The position numbers and the translations under genes were made by a program. Below the pieces are notes generated by a model that saw only the letters and a list, made by a program, of their open reading frames with translations, did no database searches and was not told the DNA's origin. This document shows positions 46,405 through 56,794 of a DNA stretch of 64,000 nucleotides, one piece after another; the stretch's first letter is position 1; each line of letters begins with the position of its first letter. The stretch comes from Hofstenia miamia (Eukaryota; Xenacoelomorpha; Acoela; Hofsteniidae): assembly GCA_900660155.1 (NCBI GenBank), contig CABFPE010000100.1:990203-1054202 (forward strand). Direction: 5' to 3'.

Positions 46405-47640
46405 GAAAAGACTTTATTAAGCCGGTTAGTTCGGAAAAAACAAAAATTAAAGAGTAAAATCAATCGACAATGGAAGCAGTCACACAGGATGAAGTACGAG
46501 CAGATGTCAAAGTGAGACAATTGCAGTTGAAGGATTTAGAGTCAGTAAGTAATTAGCAGAAGCACAAACACTATTGAAAAACGAGTGAAGGGTGCGATGT
46601 TTCTTGAGACGACGAACAGAGAGCGTGACATCACCATCAGCGCGAGTAGAGTGGGAGTTAGAGAACGAGATAAAATCAAATGGATCAAAGTCTAACTTCC
46701 GAGTCAGTAAACGATTGAACAGGAGGAGATCACAGGCATGAAAGTGGAGGGAGAGTCGAGAATTTCAGCAGAGCGTCTTTATAGGCCAAAGGGGAAATCC
46801 ATTTGAAAGCACGTTTCTGGAAACGTTCCATGGAGTGGAACAAAGCAAGAGATGGCCACCAACAGGGAGACGCATAGAGAAGAATGGCACGAGAAATTGA
46901 CTTGATCAAAGGAGTTTCACAGCAGACGACGTATTAAAAGCAAGGACTAAGAGTCTTGAAGAGAAGTTAGACAGAAAAGAGACTTTGACAAGTTCCAAAA
47001 AATTGATAACATCTGTGAGGGAAGCAAGCTTCGTTTGTATGACTCCAATTTATTCAATCAGTGCACAGTAAGGGACGAGAAATAGAAAGGAAGAGAAGCA
47101 CGCTTTTTCCGCCGACGAAGAACATAAGAAGAAATAACTTGGTGTAAGAAGGTGAATCAATCATCAACTGTGAAGGAATCACTAAAAACGGGGAGCGACA
47201 ATGAGAGAGCAGCATTGAGTGATAGAAAGTCACTGTTAAATCGAGCATATTGTGGAGCAGCCGGATAAGCAGATGGAGAAGCAGAGTTGACAGACAAATT
47301 GAAGCGGACGAATGAGTGATCTGACAGCTTATCAGGATCAGGGATTACAGATGTCGAATATGTAATCAGGGTGAGAGCATAGAACCAAATCAAGCAGGGA
47401 GGAGCTGGAAGTAGGAGAAAATACAAGTTGCTCAAGAGAAAACACTTCTAAAATAGCAGACTCATAAGTTTCAGTATAGTCGAGCGCATTCCAGCAGACA
47501 TTAGGAAGATTAAAGTCACCACAAACAAGAAAATGAGGATGAATGGAAAAGCAAAGGTGACGAGAGAGAGAGAGAGAGATAGACTGTTCATGAAAGACTC
47601 GGGCTAGATGATAAATCAGCAATTGGAATGCGAGTTACTT
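46404..47640 (-). mobile_element. CR1/L2-type LINE, internally deleted, inside piggyBac-2
   Basis: On the minus strand, 47622-47170 carries the endonuclease C-terminal part (HFLVCGDFNLPNVCWNALDY with the G-D-F-N motif, LLDLVLCSHPD, and DKLSDHSFVRFNL with S-D-H). After VISSYVLRRRKKRASLPFYF the sequence jumps, near 46.94-47.04 kb, to the polymerase C terminus (SPCWWPSLALFHSMERFQKR, FKWISPLAYKDALLKFSTLP), so the catalytic polymerase is deleted. The 3' end is an (ATT)n tail, as in CR1/L2 LINEs. Confidence 0.85.
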
Positions 47641-48700
47641 TCATGTAACTCCAAAGGTGTTGCAACAAAGTCCCTAGACATCTCACGCCGACTAACCTTT
47701 AGCCGTCCCTAAAAAGCTTGTTCTTTTTTATCGCAATTTCTTTCACAATGATAAAAATGAAAAGAAGCTCCCCTAATTTCATTACAACATATTCGCCCAA
47801 GCCAATATCACTTGGTTTTTCATTATCACTGCCTAGATATTTAAATGCAGAGAAAATAGCAAATGTCTGTGCACAGCAAATAAACCAAAATGTGATCTCA
47901 ATTGGTCTGGTTCAGAAGACATATATTGCGTAATTTGACAACGACACCCCCATCTTATCTACTGTAACATTTGTATGTGGTATAAAACACTTACTGCAGT
48001 TATCCATAACTGAATTCCATAAATCCCGGATGTGGCAAAATGTATGTTTGCTTTCTAGACGCCCGATTTTTTCTGTTATCTAATCTAATATGCTTTGTTA
48101 AGAATTCCAACGCTTGATGCCCATTGTAGCTGAAAATTGCGCTGCCTGTGTCTGTACTCCAGAAGCTTCTTCTGGGTTAATTTTTTTCTTTAATAAACAC
48201 CACCTGCCTTTATATGAAAAATATCTGCCTGTATCTCTGAACTGTATACAAGTTCTGGTGTACTATCGGATGTGTTGCTTTTAATGTGTGCACTGGTGTA
48301 CTCCACAATTTTCGGCACATTTTGTGGCAAATATTTCTAGAAAACAAAATATTGCTTCATCATATATTCCTATTTTAGTAAATCCAGTAGGTCTTCCACG
48401 ATGGTGATCTTTATTGATAGATGGTGTTTGCACGGCTGGCACATTTGTTATCCATTTTCTACCATCAGATGCAATGTATTCGCTCTTTTCATCTGCAGGA
48501 TTAGAACTTGATAGTTCAGGGAAATTTGGAAAACTAGAATCGCAAAATTATGCTGAAAAAATTTAAAAATCATCCCCTGTGCTCTCACTTTCACTTGCAG
48601 AAGAATCTTCGTCATTTTGCAAATTTTGAGAATCGCATGACCACCTTTCACATCCACGTGGTTCTATGACTTAGAGTATAAACAAATCAAGTTGGCCACA
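47641..48700 (-). pseudogene. piggyBac-2 transposase, N-terminal half (broken)
   Basis: Reading right to left: an acidic serine-rich start (EDSSASESESTGDDF), a region SEYIASDGRKWITNVPAVQT, and near the LINE junction RPIEITFWFICCAQTFAIFS with YLGSDNEKPSDIGLGEYVVM, followed by VSRREMSRDFVATPLELHES. The P-x-D-I-G-x-G...V-x-x-L and R-R-E-x-P-x-D phrases are those that surround the second catalytic block in piggyBac proteins. Many interruptions. Confidence 0.7.
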
Positions 48701-48828
48701 AATCGTTTTGCACATAGCTCTCTTTGATTTCGGGAACCTTTTTGCACATCCCCCAATTTGTTGATATGCAGCATTTGCTTAAAGTTTGCAAAATGGTCAA
48801 TTGACCACATTGCACATCCTAGCGTTAA

Positions 48829-50330
48829 AATTAGCCCAGCATTGTAATGTAATTTTCATATTTCATATAAATTTTGATGGAAGTTTATGTTGTTAATTCA
48901 CTCTACGGAATATAAATTTGTTTTATTACTTTTGCTAAATTAAAAATGATCTTGCTACAAATTTTTGCACTATTGATTCATCAACGTTTTGTTGTTAACT
49001 TTGTCACATGTATGCACTTTGTCTTACGCCAACTCAAAGTACATTATTATACCTTTTAAATTCTCGTTATATAAAGTGTTTGAAGGAAAACGAACTATAT
49101 TCAAAACATTATTGAAGAAGAAAATATGCACCTGAAGCTAAATTAGGTTGGTCAAGCTAAAAACAACTATAAATGCATGAATAAAATAGTAGTTATGATT
49201 TTTCTGGACTTAAGGGAATGTCGGATAATCAAAAGACAGGCTAAAATAATTACAACAATCTCTTCCTTTCAAGTGATTGTGAGAACGTTTTCAGTGCATC
49301 TTAAATAATTGTCCAATTTTCTTTTAATCAATAGTCATTCTATACATTAAGCGATTTACAATTATTGCAATAATTGCAATATCAATTAAATATTGTCTAC
49401 TTTGGTCATAGAAAGTTTCTAGTTTCAATAAACAATTGTCGTTTTTCCTTATATTCCCATCGAAAAACTATCATTATCTGTAATAGAAGAATCTTTCATA
49501 AAAATGTTAATCTAGCAGATAATTACAGTGAATTTTTAATGCGAAATCTAAAAACTTATAACAAATTTCTGATCCTAGAAACTTAGAAGAAGTTATTCCG
49601 CCGATTTTGCTTCTTGACAGTTTCTTTAAACATTCGAGAAGTAATCAAAATGGCAATGATAATCATTTTCTACGAATTTCTTCAAAAAATTATTTCCCGT
49701 TATTGTACTCTATCAATTTTCAAATTGATGCTGTACCTAATCAATGTATTTTATTACCTCACCAGTTTCCGTTTGAAATTGATTGTATCTTTTATTTATC
49801 AGCAAATACAGAAATTTTATGCCACATCTACAAAGATGTGCCAATTGTTGTCAGGCTCAATATTTTAAATAATAATGCTGATTCTAAGTTCGGGCTTTAA
49901 TTCTTAAGAGAGAAAATTTATTGTTTTAGAACTGTTTGATGATGATGGTATTTTGCGTGAAGCCGTTGTATAGGAAGTTTAATTTATTCGCTATTTTCAA
50001 GCAAGCCTTACACTTCACATATTATAATGACCCTAAATACATTTTCGTGAACTAATTTAAAGGCATTGAATACAAACTCATGTGCTGTATATTATTGTTA
50101 TTCTTAGTAGTATAAGACTTAAATTGCTTAGAGGCAATAAGAATACAAAATTTAAAGTTTCGTGTACAATAATGATCATCATAATTGTTCTTTAGGAAAT
50201 TAACGTTTTTCAATTGCATGGAGAATCATGTGCAGTTCTCAAAAACTAACAAATTTGTTTTCAGATGAAGATTGTTTGCTTACTTGACTACACGAATCCA
50301 GTAATTGGTGTCAGTTATTTTCTTCTAAAA
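48829..50330. other. Gene-free region with unassigned ORFs
   Basis: A 97-codon plus-strand frame (49607-49900, MLLDSFFKHSRSNQNGN...) and a 70-codon frame before it (49374-49586) show no domain I recognise. They could be decayed coding sequence, since both are rich in charged residues and adjoin each other, but this is weak. Confidence 0.35.
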
Positions 50331-50339
50331 AGAGTCTTT

Positions 50340-50900
50340 GAGTTACTTCTAGTTTCATACGAGGGTTGGCTCATGTTAACCATATCCCGTATCTGAAAAT
50401 CTATTTTGCCATTAATGAGCTTTCAATTGTATCTTTCTGTGCTTGTATGAGGTACCAGAAGCGACCCATTTGAAAAGTTTCCAATCTTTCAAGATCAGCT
50501 AGAGATTTTTAATGTATATAACAAAGATGATAGAATATAGACGCGATAAAAATATAAGTTTAGTCGAGAAGTTGGAATACTTTGGAATGGATCTCTTTAA
50601 ACCAAAGAAAATTGCATTACATGACCTGAGTTTATTGTCGATATGTACTTTCCATGATCAGTCGTGAGAGATAGTAACGCCAAGGTCTTTAACTGTCTTC
50701 GAGGGGGAGATCATCTGATTGCCAAAAAAACGCAACTGTCGGCATTTGTTGCGCCAAACGCAATGAACTGAGTTTTGAAAAGTAAATCAGCCATGGGAAC
50801 CGTTTTGAAAAATTAAATACATTCAAACAAACCAGACTTCTGGAACCATAGAATAGAATGGACTGACAGGGTCATTCTGTTCAAATTTAAAAGTTGTTTG
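50340..50900 (-). mobile_element. LINE reverse-transcriptase C-terminal fragment
   Basis: The minus strand gives FKTQFIAFGATNADSCVF, then a K-D-L-G-V-T-I-S-like stretch (50690-50650), SWKVHID-like and a LFKWVASGTSYKHRKI region. This is the order of the polymerase thumb (L-G-V-x-I-D), the connector and the Y-K-x-R-L repeat of CR1-like LINEs. It is short and shifted in frame; the rest of the element is missing. Confidence 0.6.
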
Positions 50901-52370
50901 GTAAAACCCTGTTTGAGTGTTCATATACGACACCTAAAGCAACTACCGCCAATCAATCCATGGAGTAAGAAATTGCAAATACTTCATACAAATTTGTATC
51001 ATTAGTTGTGAAACTACTTAATAATATCAACTTGATACCTGTAATTGCCAACTTCCGGCTTAACTAAATTTTTTAAATTTTTAAGGATTTATTAGTTTAG
51101 CAAGATAGTTATGTATTTACATTTATTAGTATTCATAAAATCAGTAGCTATGGGTGACTAGTGACAGGTTAAGGCTGAAATAAGAAACATAGTTAATGGG
51201 ATTTTTTGCAAAACTAATTTATAAAATGTCCTAAAGTTTTGCAATATATGGTGTATTTAGTTCCGAAGTAATATGAAGAACATTAATGAAGAGAGCATCA
51301 TGTCTGATAAATTGTTTTTTATTTATTTCACTGTCTGTATACTCGTAACTATATTATCAGTTAGCACGTGGTTTCACTTTCATTTGTGGGTATTAACTAT
51401 CATATTATTACAGTTACCGTTCAAAAACATGTTTTGCATTTCTTCACGCTGGTTGAAAATTTGAAGAGAAGAATTATGTTCATTTTAAACAACAGCTTAG
51501 TGTGTTGATTTTATTGGAAACGATTTATTGTATTACATATTTATTGAATTTAATTTAGTTTGCTAACTACTAATATACTTTAAAAATTTATGTTTACTCA
51601 AATTAATAATTTTTTTGTGTTTTAGTATGGCTGACGATACAGGTAATTTATTTTTGTTAATTAGCTCAATAAAGTCAATTTTCATTCTAGATGTATACAC
51701 TGTTTTTTACCATCGAGACTATTTTAAATTAGTTTATTATATTAAAGTATGGTCAACAGAGTGTAAATTTAAATGCAGTGATTCTTGCACGATTTTACTG
51801 TACATATGTATATCATAACACCCGAAATTCAACAACAGAGTAGGCCTTTTTTAAATAAGTGCAACAATTCAAATTTTGTGATAATCATCAATTTAGTGTC
51901 CTAGTGACAAAAATGATCTATCGAATTTGCTGATTTTGATGAATATCTTGCGTGTTGCAATAGAATTTTTAAAAAAATTATCAGAATATTGTGATTTTCT
52001 TTAAGTTTAAGAGATTGAATAATATGTTTTATAATTATAATAATTGTCAATGTTCTCTGCATCATAAATCCGAAATCACGAAAATAATGTGACTTACATT
52101 CAAGAGCCCAACATAGTTTGGTAAACAAAAATTGTTTATTGGGATTTCTTGCATAAAATTGATAATCTTGATTAAAAAATATTTAGAGAAATTTGTTGTG
52201 CATCGCTTAAACAATTCAAGGATGTTGGCATCTGCTGTATATGAAGATTTTGCAGTAGAGTAAATGAATGCGAAAAAGTTTAAAAGCCGCATGTTAAACT
52301 ACAAATTGGAGACTTTCCATCGAAACTAGCGAATGCATTTCTTAGAGATCCACCCCTCTGTAGATTATAT
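50901..52370. other. Gene-free region with a possible micro-exon
   Basis: A 63-codon ORF (51273-51464) encodes two hydrophobic stretches (FFIYFTVCILVTILSV and LWVLTIILLQL) but has no recognisable family. A short ATG-containing segment at 51627 is flanked by splice-like sites. Confidence 0.35.
51626..51643 (+). CDS. Possible first coding micro-exon
   Basis: ttttttgtgttttag precedes TATGGCTGACGATACAG, which is followed by gtaatt. It would encode MADDT plus a split codon. The acceptor and donor are good, but no partner exon was identified, so it could be chance. Confidence 0.25.
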
Positions 52371-52378
52371 AAAATCTC

Positions 52379-52831
52379 TTGAAGTCTATAATCGAAGATT
52401 GTATCATGAATTTAGGAAGAAACTTTAAATTGCGAAAAGAAACTAAGATATTTTCAACTTTGCCCACTTCCAGAAATAAGTCTCGAATTTCAGCGAATTG
52501 TAAAGACCATGATGGAACGAATTACTTAGTGTTTATTTACTATTTCAGTTCCCACGATTCTATTTTTGTGCTAATGAAAGCATTTAGCAAAGATTTTTAC
52601 ATTGCTTTGCATTATCACCCCATTTTATATTGTCATAAATCAGAGGATGTGTTCTTGAAACTCAAAAGTATTTTCCCAAACTTAGTTCATTTTTACGGCA
52701 TGGGTGGGGATAAAAAAGATGATTGGTCATTAGGACACCGGTGCCTGTCGTTCATTTATACTCATTTTTGTGACATTAAATTGTCAACTAGTGACATTTG
52801 TAGCTTAATTCACAGTCTATTGAATTATTAA
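52379..52831 (+). CDS. Unidentified 150-codon ORF
   Basis: It encodes KSIIEDCIMNLGRNFKLRKE...CKDHDGTNYLVFIYYFSSHD...DDWSLGHRCLSFIYTHF. No domain is recognised. It is open for 150 codons in 33 percent GC DNA, has mixed hydrophobic and charged composition, and lies just upstream of a zinc-finger-rich broken locus on the same strand, of which it may be the first part. The listed start is only the first ATG; upstream codons are also open for a short distance. Confidence 0.45.
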   Translation: MKSIIEDCIMNLGRNFKLRKETKIFSTLPTSRNKSRISANCKDHDGTNYLVFIYYFSSHDSIFVLMKAFSKDFYIALHYHPILYCHKSEDVFLKLKSIFPNLVHFYGMGGDKKDDWSLGHRCLSFIYTHFCDIKLSTSDICSLIHSLLNY

Positions 52832-52849
52832 AATGCGACTACTCATTCT

Positions 52850-53960
52850 TGTGAACAAATAAGTTCTGCCATTAAAAGATGCGTATATTGCTTTAAAAAC
52901 TAATATTCATGCCAACAATGTAATAATATAGTTTGTGCCACTCCAATGTGCAATAGGCGCCCGAATTTTAAAATATATCGTGAATGCTATGCCAATGATT
53001 GCAATACTACTGATTTTAAGGAGGATAAGGAAGATTACATCCCCAAGAGCAAGAAAATGAAAAAAAGAAATTGGATTTTAGCTTATTTGTGGAACAAAAA
53101 GATACGACTTTAGATTCGTCAATGGAAGCAAAATGTATTGAAGCTGAGTTTTTGGATGTTGTAGCATATGCGGAATTCAAACAAGAATAATTCAAAAAAA
53201 CATTGAATTGGATCACAGGCATTCGCAAGGTGAAAGCTTAGACACAGTAACACCAGTAAAATCGAAAAAATGGAATTGAATAAATCACAAAACATTGAAT
53301 TGGATTACGGGCATTCTCATCCTGAAAGCTTAGAGCCGGTTACACCGTTGAAATCGAAAAAAATAGAATCGAATAAATCACAAAATATTGAATTTGATTG
53401 TAAGCAATTGGAACCTGAAAAGATTAACATTGACTCACATGAGTATAGCATGAAGATTTTAAATTCTTTTAAGAAAACATTCTGTACAAAATGCAAACTT
53501 TTTTCTGATAGCTAAATAATTGAAAAATCATGCTTCCATCAGATATGCCGTAGCTGCATAAATATAAGTGGTTGCCTCATTTGCTTCTCAAAACAGGAGT
53601 TCAAGTCATTCGAAAATCAGCAACAATCTAAAGGATATAGACAATGAACTCCTCAAAATTCCCGGAGTGGTTAGAAATAAAATTTGCTGCCCTTTTTGCA
53701 ATTCAAAAATAAACTACAAGAATTTCCTCATTCATCTCGAACACATTCATCATAATGTTCAAGCAGTGAAGGCACTAAAGGTTTAGCTTCTCTCATAAGC
53801 ATTTTTGTTCTTGCGAAGCCAATCAGAAGTTATCATTTCGCTCGATTAAACTATGCCCATCATGTGGAATACCATTTGCTAGGTTGGATAAGCATGTCAC
53901 AGATATGAATATGTATCAGTTAACAGGGAGTGTGTGTATTGGCTAAAACGATACTCTATG
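52850..53960 (+). pseudogene. Broken zinc-finger / RING-finger locus with internal repeats
   Basis: In order: a cysteine-rich zinc-ribbon-like segment (IKRCVYCFKN...SCQQCNNIVC, 52866-52960); two to three copies of an acidic repeat of about 30 codons starting NKSQNIELD or similar (53190-53400); a RING-type finger (FCTKCKLF, then CFHQICRSC and CLICF, 53480-53580; spacing C-x2-C...C-x-H-x2-C-x2-C...C-x2-C); and a C2H2-like finger (KICCPFCNSKINYKNFLIHL with H-x4-H, 53685-53750). RING proteins are usually ubiquitin ligases. The locus is broken in a few places. It could be a host pseudogene or a relic of a mobile or viral element; I cannot tell. Confidence 0.5.
53190..53400 (+). repeat. Coding tandem repeat of about 90 bp
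   Basis: The segment ACATTGAATTGGAT...GGCATTC...GAAAGCTTAGA...CCGTTGAAATCGAAAAAA occurs at about 53197-53276 and 53290-53367, and a third, partial copy begins near 53383. The unit encodes an acidic/basic linker (SQNIELD, ESLEPVTPLKSKK). Confidence 0.75.
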
Positions 53961-55370
53961 TGATTTTTCCACATGGTATTATGTTCATTATAACATTTTA
54001 CTTTTGTTTACATTAGATGATTTATGATATAATTGATTCGTTAGTTTAACGCACTTTGTTGCAATTGTTTTAATCTACAATGTTTTTCATACATTTAGTC
54101 TTTTAAACCGATTTCTAAAACTTTTTTGATAATCACAATTACGATTTTCGCTATATTTATCCTATCAAAAAATTTAAAATGTTGACACAGAGCAATTATG
54201 TACCAAATGCATACGTGAAATTGCATTCGTAGTAGCCTTCCGAAGTTAGACACCCTCACTATTAAAATCACTTCATGTACACAGGTGAATGACAAATTGA
54301 AATTTTTTTAAATATCGACAATTGTCTAGACAAGGGCGATAGAAAACAGTTTATATATGGTTTCTCTTAGTTTTTTTACTGCTACACCTCATTTTAATTA
54401 AGAGAGAAATGTTTTGTAATAATCGCAATATTTGATCGATTAAATTTTTTACTCTAGACAATCAAAATTGATGAAATCCCATAAATATTACTATTGTAGA
54501 GCTATTCAGCACGTACTGAATTCTATGTAAACTGTGTAGATAGCATAAAAAGTCATGGAGCACTTGGTCGCCAAAAATTGACTACTCTAATAATTAAAAT
54601 TGTCAGCTGCCGTGGCACATATCAGCGAGCCCTTCTCAAAACCAATTCAATTGATTTCAGCACACCCCGCTATAAAAATAGGGTTAATAGCATCAAAGCT
54701 TACTCAACTTTATTAATAGGCGTAGGTATCGAGCACATTAATTGTGGCGTTTTCTACGTTACGCCGATTTTACAGAAACATCTCGGCATCCATAATTTGG
54801 AGCTTTTGTACTATAAACATCCAATTATATAATAATAATGATTAATTAAAAATATTTTACCAAATTTATTTGATATTGTAAACCTCTGGTATACATTTTT
54901 TTCGATTTCATAAACTATTGCGGCGAGCTCCAAAATCAAAATTGTTTAACTAAAAATAATTAAATGAAGATATGTCACCTGAGTTATTTGATATACCAAA
55001 CCCTAAAATAATTAAAGACCTTGCATTATAATTTGACACAATTAGATATAAAATGACAAAAAACAATTTAGAATGCATTAAAAAATCTATAAGCAAACCT
55101 CTAATAGTAGTGGATTTTCCGAAACTTATTTATTAGAAATATATTTCTGAGATTTCGCGACAAAAAATGCTTTAAAACTACCATCCGAAAATAAATTCGC
55201 ATATACATAGTTTAATTTTTTTAATATTTTATATTGCTTTATAATATTTTAAAATATAAATTTTTAAATTAACATGATATTAAAAAACAAAGAACAACAG
55301 ATACATGTCTAATATTAAAGTCTAATGTGTGCTTTACATAAGTCATAGTTGTCATGAAGAAAAATCGTTG
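53961..55370. other. Gene-free region
   Basis: AT-rich. An 84-codon ORF at 54578-54832 has no recognisable domain. Nothing else seen. Confidence 0.5.
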
Positions 55371-55374
55371 AATT

Positions 55375-55860
55375 CACACATCTGGGCGAAGTGAACTTTT
55401 TTTGAAAGTGGTAACTAGTTCTCCTGTACTCCATACATGTTCAACAGGAGCAGCTGTTGCAGGAATACCAAAAATAAATTTGGCTAAGTTAGCGTAGATG
55501 TGGAAAGCGATTGTCATTTTTCCACCACTTGAGAGTATCTAAACAATCTTCTTTTGAAATGAATACATTTGAATACATTTCGACTTCAGCTTTAAAAGTA
55601 TTTGAGCTACTGTAATATTTATTTGTTAATTCCAATTTTTTCTTCCGTTCAGGCATTGTTTCCAAAATTTCTATTATTATTTCCGACCTCTTTAGATGAT
55701 CCTATTTCGAGCTTATCTCCTAATTCACTTAAAAATACGTGACATTCATTTTATGGCATTCGTTCATTAAATTTTTTCTTCAGTTTGTGTCTTTTTCATG
55801 CTTGGATTTAGGAGGACTGCAGCTATGTGTAGACCAATCGTAGACAACCGTTCTTCAAAT
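55375..55860 (-). pseudogene. hAT transposase C-terminal (dimerisation) remnant
   Basis: The minus strand shows, in pieces, RLSTIGLHIAAVLLNPS (the A-x-x-L-D-P block), ECHVFLSELGDKLEIGSS, AEVEMYSNVFISKEDCLDTL with KWWKNDNRFPHLR (the W-W...F-P-x-L-x block of the hAT dimerisation domain) and TCMEYRR near 55430 (the E-R/H-V-W-S position). Badly shifted; the N-terminal half is not seen. It is not continuous with the hAT-like ORF at 39.5 kb, which lacks exactly this domain. Confidence 0.65.
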
Positions 55861-56780
55861 ATATTTTAATGTATATTTTGAGGGCTTTTGTATTAAGTGG
55901 GTCACTTTGCAATACCAAAAATTACTTATATATACCTCTTGGAAATTTGATTAGAATGATGCAATATTTGCAGATCCTTCAATAAGATTTCCGTTATAAT
56001 TACTTTTGCGTAAAAATTCTTATGCGTCACTGGTATTTCTATCGATTATTAGTTGTGCATAGCAATCACTTATTTTTATATTTTCATCTAAAATATATCT
56101 ATGATAGCGAACGATGAGTTAGAAATTTATATATAATTATCTTTTAACATCATTGCAAATATAGATCCTACAGATATGTTTTTTCGAGCCTTTTGGAGTT
56201 GTGAGCAATTACTGTTTAGATAAACAACTGATTAAAATTGAGTTCGAATTTCTCGGTATTTTTTCTCAGGTTAGTCGTATTTTGGGGTCGATATTGATGA
56301 ATTGTCAATTCCGATGTATGCAAATTCTATTGTATTAGTTTGTAAGGGAAACGAAAGAATTATTTGAATGGGGTGTCAAATAATCCAGCTTCTAGCGCCC
56401 ATTTTTTGAATGATCGCAATGAACTTTTTCATTTAAATTGTGGATCTCGGTGATTTCGAAATGAAATATTGAAACAAGTTTATTAGAAAATGCATGCGCA
56501 CCAATTCGACATCATATAAATTTGCTTCAAGTAAATCTATTGGCCATCTTGAGACCCAAATTCAGATATCCAATGGTGCAACAGTCTAATGTACTTTGTA
56601 TATTTGATTACTATTACTGTATAGTATTTGCTAAAAATTTTATACCAAATATTCTGTTTAAGTTTGTCACTATCTTTTATACTGGATGTTTGCTCATAAA
56701 TGGTTTTCGATTTTATTTTGTGCTTACTTTTGTAAATGACCTTTGTTCTTATTTACTTTGATTATTTGCTTTTCGATATA
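55861..56780. other. Spacer upstream of the isocitrate dehydrogenase gene
   Basis: No supported gene and no clear promoter motif. A consensus acceptor (cgatatag, ending 56781) precedes the IDH start codon by 13 bases. Transcription therefore probably starts further upstream, with a 5' untranslated exon that I cannot place, or the mRNA receives a spliced leader. Confidence 0.5.
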
Positions 56781-56794
56781 GAACAGTTGCAGTT

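Larger units (their letters stand above)
45612..48824 (-). mobile_element. piggyBac-2: older piggyBac, split by LINE insertions
   Basis: Inverted ends of about 29 bp with five mismatches: CAAGGATATACAAAGTGG from 45614, and CTAGGATGTGCAATGTGG read inward from 48822. TTAA is kept at the right (48825-48828) and reads TCAT at the left. Both ends run into a palindrome (TGGTCATTTGACCA at 45629-45642 and TGGTCAATTGACCA at 48794-48807). The minus-strand transposase is in two halves (about 48700-47640 and 46220-45840) around LINE DNA (46219-47640). Confidence 0.75.
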
